Shown here: positions 9,831 through 21,300 of the stretch, piece by piece | How positions within the stretch are numbered: position 1 is the first letter of the stretch | How the letters are laid out: every line of letters starts with the position of its first letter | Source of the DNA: an uncultured Saprospiraceae bacterium | GTDB lineage: Bacteria > Bacteroidota > Bacteroidia > Chitinophagales > Saprospiraceae | NCBI GenBank assembly: GCA_938016265.1 | Contig: CALLWB010000030.1 | Location: 1-64,000, forward strand | Length of the DNA stretch: 64,000 nucleotides | Direction of reading: 5' to 3' | Translations under genes and position numbers: made by a program | Notes under the pieces: model-generated | Seen by the model: only the letters and a program-made list of their open reading frames with translations | Database searches by the model: none | Told to the model about the DNA's origin: nothing

Positions 9831-10160
9831 TTAGCCATTCACCCGCACCTCCAATAAATAAGAGCCCGGTAAATAGTCTTCTATATTTATCACCTGCGAT
9901 GCATTCCCGTAAGGAAAATAACCTAATTGTTGCTGCTCAAGCTGCTTGCCAGAAATGTCATAGACGACCAAACTAATCGCAGATAATTCGGAAAGCTCCA
10001 TAGGAATAGTGACTTCACTGGTACTTGGATTGGGAAAAACGGATAGTTGATTGTCTGGTGTTTCTACTTCTTGTATAGGAGTAGTATTCATACCCAGAGC
10101 AGCTAGATACGCTGCCCTGTTGCCACTAGTTATGTTAACAAAGATCTCCTCGGAGGAGCT
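9831..10160 (-). pseudogene. Orphan T9SS type A sorting domain (3' remnant of a lost secreted protein)
   Basis: The open frame covers about 109 residues up to an in-frame TGA at 10161-10163. The last 70 residues are a complete T9SS type A domain (LSVFPNPSTSEVTIPM ... GSYLLEVRVNG). The stretch upstream of the first ATG (10091) still reads like secreted-protein sequence (EEIFVNITSGNRAAYL), which argues that the ATG is internal and the 5' part is gone. There is no signal peptide, so the fragment could not be exported on its own. The intact terminator downstream supports the view that this is the tail of a deleted gene, possibly another carbohydrate-active enzyme given its neighbours (inference). 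A short genuine gene of 86 residues starting at 10091 is less likely. Confidence 0.65.
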
Positions 10161-10244
10161 TCAGAATGGAAAATTAAGTCCTACTTTCAGCAGGTATGAT
10201 CTAATGATGTTTCAGGATGTGTAAATTTAATATATGCATTAAGA

Positions 10245-10282
10245 AAAGTAGTGAAGCTACAAGCTAGTAACTTCACTATTTT
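10245..10282 (-). terminator. Intrinsic terminator of the pgmB-GH65 operon
   Basis: Bases 10245-10260 pair with 10267-10282 over 16 positions, with one mismatch (10257/10270) and one G-T pair, leaving a 6-nt loop. On the minus strand the stem is followed by TTTTCTTAAT. It begins 20 bp after the GH65 stop codon. Confidence 0.75.
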
Positions 10283-10301
10283 GAATGTTTTTAACAGTTT
10301 T

Positions 10302-12620
10302 CTAGGCCAATTGAAGAATTTCCTCCTCCAACTTACCCTGTGCTTTTATTGTAAATGACTTATCGAATAATACCAGATTGATAGCATGATCTGAGTTATT
10401 CTCAATCAATACTTTTTCCTTGCTAACCACCAATCGCAGCTTACGACCTCTAAACAACAGATGGAACGCATATTCGTCCCACTGATCAGGAAGAAACGGA
10501 CTGAAATGTAGTTGTCCTTTATTGACTCGCATACCGCCAAACCCCTTCACAATAGACATCCAGGTACCCGCCATGCTCGTGATGTGACAACCGTCTTCCG
10601 TATCATTATTATAGTCATCAATATCCAGTCTCGCTGTTCTTAGATAAAAATCATAAGCCTTTTGTTTATAACCAATCTTAGCAGCAAGTATGGAGTGCAC
10701 ACAAGGAGAAAGCGACGACTCATGCACCGTAAACGGTTCATAGAAATCAAAATTCCGCTTGATCGTATCCGTATCAAATTGGTCTTCAAAAAAGTACATA
10801 CTCTGAAGAACATCCGCCTGCTTTATATAAACAGACCGCAAAATCCTATCCCAGGACCAATTTTGGCAAATCGGAACATCCGCACTCGCAAGCGCATCAA
10901 CAGGAATCAATTCTTTATCCAAAAATCCTTCTTGTTGAAGATAGATCCCACGTTTTTCGTCTATCGGATAGTACATGTTTTTTACAATGTCTTTCCAACT
11001 TGCGACCTCTTCATCCTTGAAGTTGAGTTGGCTGCGTAGTTCAGCCACTCGTTCGGTTTCCATACCAGCAACAAGGTCTAAAGCTTCCATTGTATAATTC
11101 ATACACCAAGACGCAATGTAGTTGGTGTGCCAATTGTTGTTGACATTGTTTTCATATTCATTTGGCCCTGTGACACCTAGCATGACAAACTTTTCTTTTG
11201 CTTGAGAATAGTTCACTCGCTGGCTCCAGAACCGAGAGATTCCAATCAAAACTTCTAGGCCGTAATCCGCAAGGTATTGCTGATCGCCAGTATATCGAAC
11301 GTAGTCATAAATTGCAAATGCGATAGCTCCATTTCGATGAATTTCTTCAAAAGTGATTTCCCATTCGTTGTGGCATTCTTCCCCGTTCATAGTGACCATA
11401 GGGTAGAGGGCAGCACCATTATTGAAGCCTAATTTCTTTGCATTTTCTATCGCCTTTTGTAGATGTCGGTGTCGGTAAACCAGCAGTTTTTTTGCCACAT
11501 CCTGCCCTGCCGTACTCATATAAAAGGGAAGGCAATAGGCTTCAGTATCCCAGTACGTACTACCGCCATACTTTTCCCCTGTAAATCCTTTTGGACCAAT
11601 ATTCAAGCGAGCATCTTCTCCGGTGTAAGTTTGTAGCAGTTGGAAAATATTAAATCGGATACCTTGCTGTGCTGCAATATCTCCTTTGATCGCCACATCA
11701 CAATTACTCCATTTCTGCGCCCATGCAGCAGATTGCTCTTTGAGCATAGTGTCAAAACCTTTGGATTGGATGGAAGTTAGCAATTCCTTAGCATTCAAAA
11801 CAAGCTCCTTTTTCTCATGATTTTCGGAAGACAGGTTTACCGCATATTTGTAAACGGTGAGGGTGTCTCCTTGTGTTACCTCATAAAAAACGGTGTTTGC
11901 GCCATATTTTTCCTGTTCAACGGTTTTGATTGGAGCAATCTGAGGATGGTCATTTTTGTGAATGTCGAATACCATACCTGTACAAACTTGAAAGTCTAGC
12001 TTTTTAGTTTTTGCCGTCAAAATTACCTGACCAGGAGTGATTTCTTTGCTGACTTCTTCCCAAAACTTTTCCTCATAATTGGAATCCTGATTGACTACAT
12101 CGTAATCAATGTAGGGGGTTACACTTATCTTTCCATCGAAATTTAATGCTTGAACGGAGTAGCGAATTGCCCCCGCTTCATCATCTACGAGACTGCAAAA
12201 TCGGGTAGCGGTTACATTTACACGTTCTCCGCCTGGAAGTTTCGCTGTGAAAAAACGTTCCAAAAATCCGTTTTTCATATCGAGTACACGAGTGAAATTT
12301 TCTATCTCACAAGTAGCCAGGTCCAGATCGGTACCATTGACAGAGATGTCTATCCCAATCCAGTTTGCAGCATTGAGTACTTTTGCAAAATATTCAGGAT
12401 AGCCGTTTTTCCACCAGCCTACTTTTGTTTTGTCTGGATAATAGACGCCAGCAATATAGCTGCCTTGCAAGGATTGGCCGGAATACTTTTCTTCAAAATT
12501 GGCCCGTTGCCCCATTCTACCATTTCCTATACTAAAGACACTTTCAGAAATTAGATTGTTTTCAGGATGAAAGCCTTCTTCAATTATACACCATTCATCG
12601 TGCTTCAAATATTGATTCAT
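10302..12620 (-). CDS. Glycoside hydrolase family 65 phosphorylase (probable maltose phosphorylase)
   Basis: At 772 residues this has the usual length of GH65 disaccharide phosphorylases. The N-terminal beta-sandwich contains ESVFSIGNGRMGQRANFEE. The (alpha/alpha)6 barrel carries YGGSTYWDTEAYCLPFY and MNGEECHNEWEITFEEIHRN. The probable catalytic Glu is in VTGPNEYENN, near residue 487. There is no signal peptide, so it acts in the cytoplasm. Family knowledge: GH65 enzymes split maltose, trehalose or kojibiose with phosphate to give glucose and beta-glucose 1-phosphate. The pgmB gene directly upstream (2 bp between stop and start) converts that product to glucose 6-phosphate, and nearby amylases would supply maltose. 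Maltose is therefore the favoured substrate, but trehalose or kojibiose cannot be excluded from sequence alone. Confidence 0.88.
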   Translation of the reverse strand: MNQYLKHDEWCIIEEGFHPENNLISESVFSIGNGRMGQRANFEEKYSGQSLQGSYIAGVYYPDKTKVGWWKNGYPEYFAKVLNAANWIGIDISVNGTDLDLATCEIENFTRVLDMKNGFLERFFTAKLPGGERVNVTATRFCSLVDDEAGAIRYSVQALNFDGKISVTPYIDYDVVNQDSNYEEKFWEEVSKEITPGQVILTAKTKKLDFQVCTGMVFDIHKNDHPQIAPIKTVEQEKYGANTVFYEVTQGDTLTVYKYAVNLSSENHEKKELVLNAKELLTSIQSKGFDTMLKEQSAAWAQKWSNCDVAIKGDIAAQQGIRFNIFQLLQTYTGEDARLNIGPKGFTGEKYGGSTYWDTEAYCLPFYMSTAGQDVAKKLLVYRHRHLQKAIENAKKLGFNNGAALYPMVTMNGEECHNEWEITFEEIHRNGAIAFAIYDYVRYTGDQQYLADYGLEVLIGISRFWSQRVNYSQAKEKFVMLGVTGPNEYENNVNNNWHTNYIASWCMNYTMEALDLVAGMETERVAELRSQLNFKDEEVASWKDIVKNMYYPIDEKRGIYLQQEGFLDKELIPVDALASADVPICQNWSWDRILRSVYIKQADVLQSMYFFEDQFDTDTIKRNFDFYEPFTVHESSLSPCVHSILAAKIGYKQKAYDFYLRTARLDIDDYNNDTEDGCHITSMAGTWMSIVKGFGGMRVNKGQLHFSPFLPDQWDEYAFHLLFRGRKLRLVVSKEKVLIENNSDHAINLVLFDKSFTIKAQGKLEEEILQLA

Positions 12621-12622
12621 TG

Positions 12623-13297
12623 CTAAGTAATTATCGTTTTCTCTTTAAGAATGTTGTTTAATTTGGCAAAACTCATTTCCTTCAAGGAAGAAATTACATG
12701 GTCTGCTTCTGTCAGAATCTCGGGTTTGCCAACTCCGATGACGTGCATGCCTCCTGCTATTGCTGCTTCGACACCTTTTAGTGCATCCTCAAAAACTACA
12801 CAGCTTTCTGGTGCCACTTGTACTGCATTTGCGCCTTTCAAAAAAACTTCAGGATGGGGTTTCGGGTTGGTGGTCAGATTGCCGTCCACTATAGCATCGA
12901 AGTAATTGGTCAACCCAATTCTCCCTAAGATTGTCCGTGCATTTTTACTTGCAGATCCAAGGGCTACTTTTATCTTATTTGCTCTCAATTCATCCAAAAA
13001 ATGAACAGTGCCAGGCAGGATTTCAGCTTCGTCCATTTCTTTGATCAAATCTAAATACCATTCATTTTTTTTGACGGACCATTCCATTTTTTCACCGGAA
13101 GTAAGTTCCTTGCCTCCCCAACTGAGGATCAATTCAAGAGACTGCATACGGCCTACTCCTTTCAGTTGCTCGTTTTCCTCTTCAGTAAAATCAAACCCGA
13201 GTTCGTTGGCGAGTCGTCTCCACGCTGAAAAATGATACCTGGCGGTATCTACGATTACTCCGTCTAAATCAAAAATACATGCTGCAAAACTACTCAT
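12623..13297 (-). CDS. pgmB: Beta-phosphoglucomutase
   Basis: This is a 224-residue HAD-superfamily enzyme. Motif I is FDLDGVIVDTA, with nucleophile Asp and acid/base Asp. Motif II is ALGSASKNA, the conserved Lys/Pro stretch is NPKPHPEVF, and motif IV is VVFEDALKGVEAA. The cap residues LKGVGRMQSLELIL match beta-phosphoglucomutases. It interconverts beta-glucose 1-phosphate and glucose 6-phosphate in the cytoplasm and channels the product of the GH65 phosphorylase into glycolysis. The stop codon is 2 bp before the GH65 start, so the two genes form one operon. The promoter region upstream carries the TTTTACACTAAGT motif also found at the amylase. Confidence 0.92.
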   Translation of the reverse strand: MSSFAACIFDLDGVIVDTARYHFSAWRRLANELGFDFTEEENEQLKGVGRMQSLELILSWGGKELTSGEKMEWSVKKNEWYLDLIKEMDEAEILPGTVHFLDELRANKIKVALGSASKNARTILGRIGLTNYFDAIVDGNLTTNPKPHPEVFLKGANAVQVAPESCVVFEDALKGVEAAIAGGMHVIGVGKPEILTEADHVISSLKEMSFAKLNNILKEKTIIT

Positions 13298-13403
13298 AAT
13301 AAGATTTCTTAGTGGTCAATTATTCATCTGCAAATTGGAGGAAACAAGTGCAGATTTATTTTTCATAGGCTAAAAATAACAAAACATTTCTGCTTTGCGT
13401 AAT

Positions 13404-13416
13404 TTTTACACTAAGT
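13404..13416. promoter_or_regulatory. Copy of the amylase-operator half-site upstream of pgmB
   Basis: TTTTACACTAAGT is identical to 9488-9500. It lies about 107 bp upstream of the pgmB ATG. No matching inverted arm of the same quality was found nearby, so this would be a half-site. It is a candidate shared operator for starch/maltose genes. Confidence 0.35.
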
Positions 13417-13529
13417 AATTTTTGAATTATAAACCAATAGAGTAGTTTCGTGGCGTTGATTATGTTAAGAATGGGAATGGTAATTTCGATTGAAAGGCAG
13501 GAGTGCTTTCATCTTAGGATCAGATTCAA

Positions 13530-14597
13530 CTACAAATTGTTATACAATTCTTCCACTTTTGCGACAAGTTCCTTGTTTTTAAGAAAAGGAGAGGTCCGGC
13601 CTTTCTTGTAAGATTGCGCATTTACAAATATGCCCTTTCTCAATTCTATTTGTTGTTCTTCGGGTAGTTGTGTGTATTGATAGCAGGGGAGTGAGCAGCA
13701 ATTTCCGAATTTATCGGCACAGGTGTTACATTGGATAAAAAGCAAATGGCAAGCAGAATTTTGACAATTCTTATGCACGTCAGAGGCTTGTTCACACTGG
13801 CTACAAGAACTAATGATTTCTTCTCCAATACGTTCAGACAATCGTTCATCAAACACGAAATTTTTTCCCTTAAATTTATTAGGAAGTCCTAGGTTTCGGG
13901 TTTGTCTTGTGTATTCAATAATACCACCATCCAGCTGAAAGACATTCTTAAACCCTTTGTGTTTCATATAAGCGCTTGCCTTCTCACAACGGATACCTCC
14001 TGTACAATACATGACGATCTGCTTATCTTTTTTCTCGGCCAATTGGTCCGCAATAATGGGTAAAGATTCTCGAAAGGTATCCACATCCGGGCAAATAGCA
14101 TTTTCAAAATGTCCAACTTCCGATTCGTAATGGTTTCGCATGTCTACAATAATGGTATTGTCGTTGTTGGAGAGTTCATTAAATTGAGCGGCATCCACAT
14201 GTTGGCCTCCATCAGTGACGTCAAAGCTTGCATCATTTAGTCCGTCAGCAACAATCTTGTTCTTTACTTTTATCTTTAGTTTAAAGAAGGATTTTCCATC
14301 GTCCTCAATGGCAATATTCAAACGCACACCTTCTAGAAAAGTGATATCATGCAAGGCATTTTTGAAGGCGTCGAACTGTGTTTTTGGTAGGCTAATTTGC
14401 GCGTTTATTCCTTCATTGGCGACATAAATTCGTCCCATCACGCCCAATTGCGACCAATAGTAATAAATATGATGGCGAAAAATGGCAGGATTCCCAATCT
14501 GATAGTACTTGTAAAAAGAAAGCGTAACTCGCTCTTCATTACTCTGTAGCAGTTTTTCTCTTAGTATTTGTTTATCAACTGTATTATATAGCTTCAT
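13530..14597 (-). CDS. trhO: tRNA uridine 5-hydroxylase, rhodanese family (TrhO/YceA)
   Basis: ATG 14597 (MKLYNTVDKQ) is chosen because it aligns with the start of E. coli YceA; an upstream ATG at 14651 adds 18 residues with no match. The protein contains the TrhO N-terminal domain (TLSFYKYYQIGNP, VANEGINAQISLP) and then a rhodanese domain with DMRNHYESEVGHFENA and active-site loop MYCTGGIRCEKAS (Cys near 196). A Cys-rich C-terminal region follows (SSCSQCEQASDVHKNC, HLLFIQCNTCADKFGNCC), probably metal-binding. Family knowledge: TrhO performs oxygen-dependent hydroxylation of U34 in tRNA, giving 5-hydroxyuridine. It is unrelated to the neighbouring secreted proteins. yidD lies 92 bp upstream on the same strand. 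Confidence 0.93.
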   Translation of the reverse strand: MKLYNTVDKQILREKLLQSNEERVTLSFYKYYQIGNPAIFRHHIYYYWSQLGVMGRIYVANEGINAQISLPKTQFDAFKNALHDITFLEGVRLNIAIEDDGKSFFKLKIKVKNKIVADGLNDASFDVTDGGQHVDAAQFNELSNNDNTIIVDMRNHYESEVGHFENAICPDVDTFRESLPIIADQLAEKKDKQIVMYCTGGIRCEKASAYMKHKGFKNVFQLDGGIIEYTRQTRNLGLPNKFKGKNFVFDERLSERIGEEIISSCSQCEQASDVHKNCQNSACHLLFIQCNTCADKFGNCCSLPCYQYTQLPEEQQIELRKGIFVNAQSYKKGRTSPFLKNKELVAKVEELYNNL

Positions 14598-14689
14598 ATC
14601 TAATGCCTTTATTCTGAATGCAAAGTTCCGATGTTTTTGTTTTCTAAACAAATTTCAAGGGAGAAGATTGTTCAAGGGAGTGTTGGACG

Positions 14690-14980
14690 TTATGCGTCCT
14701 TGGGACTTTGCTCCTTAGATTTTTCTTCTTTTGAATGATTGCAAGCGGTCCTTTTAGGTACAGGGTCGGGGCCAAATCCTGCCCACGGGTGACATCTAAA
14801 AATGCGCTTCAATCCCAACCAGACGCCTCGGATTACTCCCCACTCTTCAATAGCTTCAATCATATAATGAGAGCAGGTAGGCTCATACCGACAGTTTGAC
14901 CCCAACAACGGAGAAATGGCGATTTGGTAAAACCGGACAGGAAGAATAAATATTTTTTTCGCAATGTCGAATAGGAGCAT
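14690..14980 (-). CDS. yidD: Membrane protein insertion efficiency factor YidD
   Basis: This 96-residue protein carries all YidD signatures: [19 protein letters not shown], the [11 protein letters not shown] block with conserved Cys residues, and [17 protein letters not shown]. YidD is a small inner-membrane-associated protein with an N-terminal amphipathic helix that helps YidC-mediated insertion. The Lys/Glu-rich C-terminal tail of about 15 residues is variable in the family. In many genomes yidD lies next to rnpA and yidC; here it stands alone before trhO. Confidence 0.93.
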   Translation of the reverse strand: MLLFDIAKKIFILPVRFYQIAISPLLGSNCRYEPTCSHYMIEAIEEWGVIRGVWLGLKRIFRCHPWAGFGPDPVPKRTACNHSKEEKSKEQSPKDA

Positions 14981-15356
14981 TTCTAATTTTTTCGTTTGGA
15001 ATTGATTTTAATCCAAATTATCATACCTAATGAATAAAATAATCCTCTAAATAGTAACATAAAACGGAATCGTTGAGTTCACTTTATACAAAAAACGAAA
15101 TTACAAAATAACTTTAGCAAATAATTTTGACCATTAGGCAACTATTTTATCTTATTACACGTTTGTTATATAGATGAAGGTAAACCGAAACACGGTTGGT
15201 CAATTTAAGTGGTGATTTTGATTGGGGAAAATGAAATTGCTGAGAAATAACCAATTGTTAGTTGATTATTAGTTCAATAATACTTAACTTTTTGTATCTT
15301 CGTCTCCTTATTTGTTCAATCGTTATTTGTTTTGGAGGGTGAGAAACTAATTAATT
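14981..15356. other. Divergent intergenic region between yidD and the giant adhesin gene
   Basis: These 376 AT-rich bases contain no supported gene. The region must hold promoters for yidD (leftward) and the 14.2-kb gene (rightward). TATCTTCG at 15295-15302 is a partial match to the Bacteroidota -7 box TAnnTTTG and lies 54 bp before the ATG at 15357. No good -33 TTTG was found at the right distance, so this promoter call is weak. Confidence 0.4.
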
Positions 15357-18300
15357 ATGAAAATTGTCTACCAATTTTTTATCATAATTATGTTTCTGAT
15401 GTTGATTCCACTTATGTTGATTGGGCAAAAAAAGCATTCCTTAGCCTATCCCGTAGAATCACCTTGGATTCAGAATTCTGATTTACTAGCTTTTTCTAAC
15501 ACAGAAAAAGAAGAAGAATTCGCTTATAATTATGATAATTTTATCGAAGAAAGTCAAGCTAAATTGCTGGCAAACTTGGAAGTATTTATTACAACAGGTT
15601 CAACTGATTGCAATGAGCCTAACGGCACTGCTTCTGCTTTTGTTGTAGGTGGGGTAGCAGGGAATGTCATGTGGAGTGATGGCCAGGTAGGGCAAACCGC
15701 TGTAGGTTTACCAAATGGACCAATTACAGTAACAGTGACGTCTGGGCCTGATATTGGAGTTGCAACAGCAATTGTCGGCTATACCGGGCAAAGCGTGTTG
15801 CAATGGGAGTCAGTTTTTGGTGGATCCCTGGATGATATTGGGTATGATATCTTGAATACAAAAGACAAAGGATTTCTTATCGGAGGATATACTGCCTCCA
15901 TGGATTTACAGCAGCCAACCCTCTTCGGCGCACAAGATTTCTGGGTTGTAAAAACAGATCCAGATGGGATACCTACATGGAAAAATAACTACGGTGGCTC
16001 AGAGGATGACCGCCTGATAAAAATGTTAGAAGTCTCAGATGGCTACATTCTTGCCGGGCATTCTAGGTCTAGTGATTTTCAAATACCATTAAATAAAGGG
16101 TTATGGGATTTTTTGCTGGTTAAGATTGGTTTTAATGGGAATCTAATGTGGGTGAGAGAATACGGCGGCAATAGTACTGATTTACTTTTTGATGTCAGAC
16201 AGACTAGAGATGGAGGGTATATCATGGTTGGAGGTTCATTTTCTCCTACTTTATCAATAAAAGGTGGGGCAGATTATTACATAGTAAAAACAGACCCTTT
16301 TGGGAATGTTATGTGGGAAAAAACTTTAGGAGGTTCCTTCGATGATTATGCGACCACAGTTGTTGAGGATTACAATGGAGATTTTGTGATTTGCGGGTAT
16401 AGTGAATCTAATGACTTCGATGTATCTGGAAATTTTAACTTTGGCTCTTGGGATTACTGGCTGATAAAATTAGATCAAAGTGGGTCAAACATCCTTTTTA
16501 GTAAAAACTATGGAGGATCTGGCAATGACCAACCCTGGGACATGGAATTGACTGCAGACAATGGTGTAATCATAGTAGGGTCTTCCAGATCAAATGATGG
16601 CAATCTACCTGCAAACTACGGAGGCAACGATGTCTGGGTGCTTAGACTTGATCAAAACTATAACATCCTAAGGTCAGAAAATTATGGAGGATCTTCTTCC
16701 GATGAAGGTAAATCAATAGACCGAACAGGAGATGGCGGGTACCTCATTGGAGGCGACACCTATTCCTCAGATATCGATATAAAATCAGGAAACCAAGGGA
16801 GCAGTGATTTCTGGTTGTTCAAGATAGAGAACGGATACAATATTGAATGGGAAGAAACATTCGGTGGCCCTGGAAATGATTTCTGCAAACAAGCTATCCA
16901 AACTTGCACTGGCGGTTACGCTGCAGCTGGAGAGACAAATATGGGAGGTGGAGACATCAAAAAGATCTTTGCTGGGATTGACTATTGGGCGTTCGAAATT
17001 GACCAACCAGAAGAAATCGAAACGATGTTAGTTGATATGTTGTTGGACTGCCCTGGTGATTCAGACGGACTATTTGATCTATCCGTTTCAGGAGGACTGC
17101 CCCCATTCGTTTATAATTGGACAACCAACCAAACTACACAAGATATTAACGGACTAACCGCTGGCAACTACGGAGTAACCGTTACCGATGCAAGAGGATG
17201 TGAAAAAATCCTCACAGCTACAATTGCTGCACCTCCAGCCTTCTCCGCATCAATGACTGAAATTTCCTCCTCCGATTGTTCAGGAGATAACGGCGTCGCG
17301 GAAATAATTCCTTCGGGTGGTACACCGGGATATTCCTATTTATGGGACAATGGATATGTAGACAATCTGGCCTCATTCTTATCTGCAGGTGTCCATCGAG
17401 TAACAGTAACTGATTTAAACAATTGTTCCTATATAAGAACCATAAACATTTCAGAAGATCAACCCGCCAATATTCTTGGAGTAAATGTTATTCAACCCAA
17501 ATGTGGGCTATTAAACGGATCAATCCAAGTCAACGCAGACGGTGGTACTGGACAGCTTACCTATGCAATAAATGGTGGCATGGGACAGTCCAGCAGCATC
17601 TTCCAGGGACTTGGAGAAGGAACGTACAACATCACAATTACAGATCAATCTTCTTGTATTTCTACTGCTACGCAGATACTCGTTGGTGCAGCAGCTCCTT
17701 CTATTAGTTTTTCCATTAACAATCCTACCTGCGGCCAGGCAAATGGCAGTATCACCTCGTTTGTCTCCGGTGGTACATCGCCTTATTCTTATAGTTGGTC
17801 TACCGGGCAAAACATTTCAATGATTACTAATGTTGAACCTGGATATTTTACTTTAACCGTAACAGATGCAGCTGGATGTACGGCTACAGCAGATCTAATT
17901 CTTTCTAGTCTTGGAGATATCATTGCTTGTGTGATGGTTACGAATACTACCTGTGGACAATCAAATGGTTCCGCAACTGCAATAGTTAATGGAGGCTCAG
18001 GAAACTACTCCTACAGCTGGAGTACCGGACAAAATGGACAAACCATTTCGAATCTTCCAAATGGATTAATTTCTGTTACCGTTTCAGATCTAAGCGGGGT
18101 TTGCACTGGTTTTGCTTACAATTTTGTGAATTTTAACGAAGAACCTATTGTAGAATGGTCACAAAACTATGGAGGAACTGGCTACGACGTTGGGGCAGAA
18201 ATTCAAAGAACGGATGATGGCAATTTCATCATCGCAGCAAATACAAGGTCAACTAACGGAATGGTTTCTTCCAATAATGGGTTTCAAGACTTCTGGCTTT

Positions 18301-21300
18301 TGAAAATCGATCCATCAGGCAGCCTTTTATGGGAAAACAACTATGGAGGTTCCATCCTCGAAACCGCCAATTCAGTTAAGCAAACAAGAGATGGGGGTTA
18401 CATAATTGGCGGTGCCGCTCAATCCAATAACGGAGATGTCGGTGCAAATTATGGAGGGGAAGATGCATGGATCGTAAAAACCGGTCCCTTAGGATCTATC
18501 CAATGGCAAAGAAATTATGGTGGAACGCAGGATGATGTTTGCACATCAATCCATACAACAGCAAATGGAGGATACACCTTTGGAGGATATACCAGCTCCC
18601 CCGATATTGATGTAGTAAGTACGTTTGGTGGCATGGACTATTGGCTAGTAAATTTAAGTCAAACTTCTCAAGTAAATGGACAAGGAACCTTTGGTGGATC
18701 AAACCAGGATTTTTCCTACGATATGGTACCTACAATAGATAAAGGATACATTATGGTTGGGAAAACTGCCTCAAATGATGGCAATGTCTCAAACAATTTT
18801 GGGAGTGATGACCTTTGGGTGGTGAAAGTCAGATTCAACGGACAAATAGAATGGGAACGCAGTTACGGCGGAACAGGTTCAGACGTAGGACGTGCAATAC
18901 AACAAACCAAAGATGGCGGCTACATTATAACTGGGACCACTAGCTCTTTTAATGGAAATGTATCCAACAATAATGGAAACTCTGATATTTGGGTAATAAA
19001 GATTGATCCCACCGGTGGAATCATGTGGGAAAATACCTTCGGAGGTTCATCTTTTGACTTTGGAAGAGATGTTTTGCAAACTGGTGATGGTGGATATTTA
19101 GTCGGCGGATACGTTTTTTCTAATGATGTGTTTGTCTCCAATAATTATGGCAACTATGATGCTTGGGTAATCAAATTAGATGATTCAGGAGGACTACTTT
19201 GGGAGAAAAATCTTGGTGGTAGGGAAAATGACCTCCTTGAATCCATACAATTGACAAACGATGGAGGCTACATCGTCACAGGGTCAACTAACTCTGTTGA
19301 TATTGATATCACAAACCCTTTCGGAGATAACGATGTTTGGGTCGTCAAACTGAATGCCCCAATTTCACTAAATGCAACCATTTTAGATGCTGAAATCCTC
19401 TGCAACGGAGATACTGACGCGGATCTGGACGCCATCGTTTCTGGTGGTACTGCGCCTTATACCTACAATTGGTCAAATGGAGAAAGCACACAAGATGTTT
19501 TCAATGTTGGCGCAGGAAACTACACGCTAACAGTCACAGACGCTTCAGGCTGTGAAGCAACAACCGAAACGTTTATCCCAGAACCTTCTCCGCTTCAACT
19601 TTCTATTAATCAATTGACCCCAGCTACTTGCTTTGGAGGTCCCGCTGGTTGCTGCGGCGAAGCAATGGCAATTGGAAGCGGTGGGATTCCCCCTTATTCT
19701 TATCAATGGAGCACTGGGGCATTAGGGGCAACAGCCACCAACCTGGATGCAAATACGCATTTTGTTACACTGACAGACAATAATGGATGTAATTTAGTAG
19801 AGTCCATCACTATTTCACAAACTCCTTCACCTAATCTTCTTAATAGTAAGATAGATCCCTCTTGTGGATTGTCAAATGGCTCTATCACGCTCAATGCAAT
19901 TGGCGGTACAGCTCCTTTTCAATACAGTATTGATGGGGGAGTTATGACACAACCCACTAACGTGTTTACAAACCTTGTGGCCGGAGTTTATTCCCCCTGG
20001 GTTCTAGATGCGAATGGCTGCAGTTATACCACTCCCAATATAATATTGACTGACACCCCTGGACCAACGTTGAGTTTTACCATTGATCATGCACCCTGCC
20101 CAGGAGGGGTAGGAGCAATAGATCTAACAGTTACAGGAGGGGCAGCTCCTTTCCAATTTTTATGGTCAAACAATGCCACCACTGAAGATCTAACAAATGT
20201 TCCATCAAGTCAATACACCGTAACCGTTACAGACGACAATGGATGTACAGAAACAACCGCCGCCATCATAGTTTCTCCCTCACCAATACAAGTAACAGTA
20301 ACAAAAGATAGTGATATCACTTGTTTAGGTAATGATGGCGTAGCAACCGTTAGTGCAACTGGCGGAGTTCCCGGATATACTTACTTATGGGACGATGGTA
20401 CTACCACTCAAACAAATAGCAATCTAACTCCAGGCTTACGAACAGTAACAGTCATGGATAGTAATGGATGCACTAGCGATGGTGTTATAGGAATGCCAAT
20501 CGGTCAACCGCTGGTAGTTTCCCTTTCCACTAAAGAAGATCCAACTTGTGGTCAACTTAATGGGTATATAAATATTGATGTTGGGAATGGCACGACTCCA
20601 TATTCATATGACTGGAGTAATAACGCAACTACTCAAAATATTTCAGGACTTACTTCAGGAACCTATACCGTAACAGTTTCCGACGTAAATGGATGTGTAG
20701 AAACCTTCTCTACTTCTCTTGCAGAACCGCCGCCCTTAGGAGCTATAATTTCTTCAACAACAGATGTTTCTTGTTTTGGAAGTAGTGATGGGATGGCAAC
20801 CGTTCAGGCAAGTGGTGGAATCACATTAACACTTCCATACTTCTACCAGTGGTCCGCAAGTGCAGGAAACCAAACAACTCCAACAGCAACTGGTCTTTCT
20901 GCAGGAACACATGCAGTTACCGTTACGGATAACATAGGATGTATAGTAGTCGTTTTAGCAACAATCAACACACCACAAGAACTCATGGTAAGTGTAAATG
21001 TTACCACGAATGCGCCTTGCGAAGGAACAGGTGGCGTTGCTACTGCAACAGCATCTGGTGGAACTCCACCAATTTCTGTTCTTTGGGACGATGGAGTAGG
21101 CACACCTACCAACTCCCAATTAACTGCTGGCCAACATTCGCTGACCGTAACAGACAATAACGGATGTACAAATACTGGAATAGTGATCATACCTACTACT
21201 GATCCTCCAATGATTGTTTCAATTATTCCAACAGATGCTTCTTGCGGTGCGGCTAATGGGGCGATCGATCTAACAGTTGCAAATGGGGTACCTCCATATG

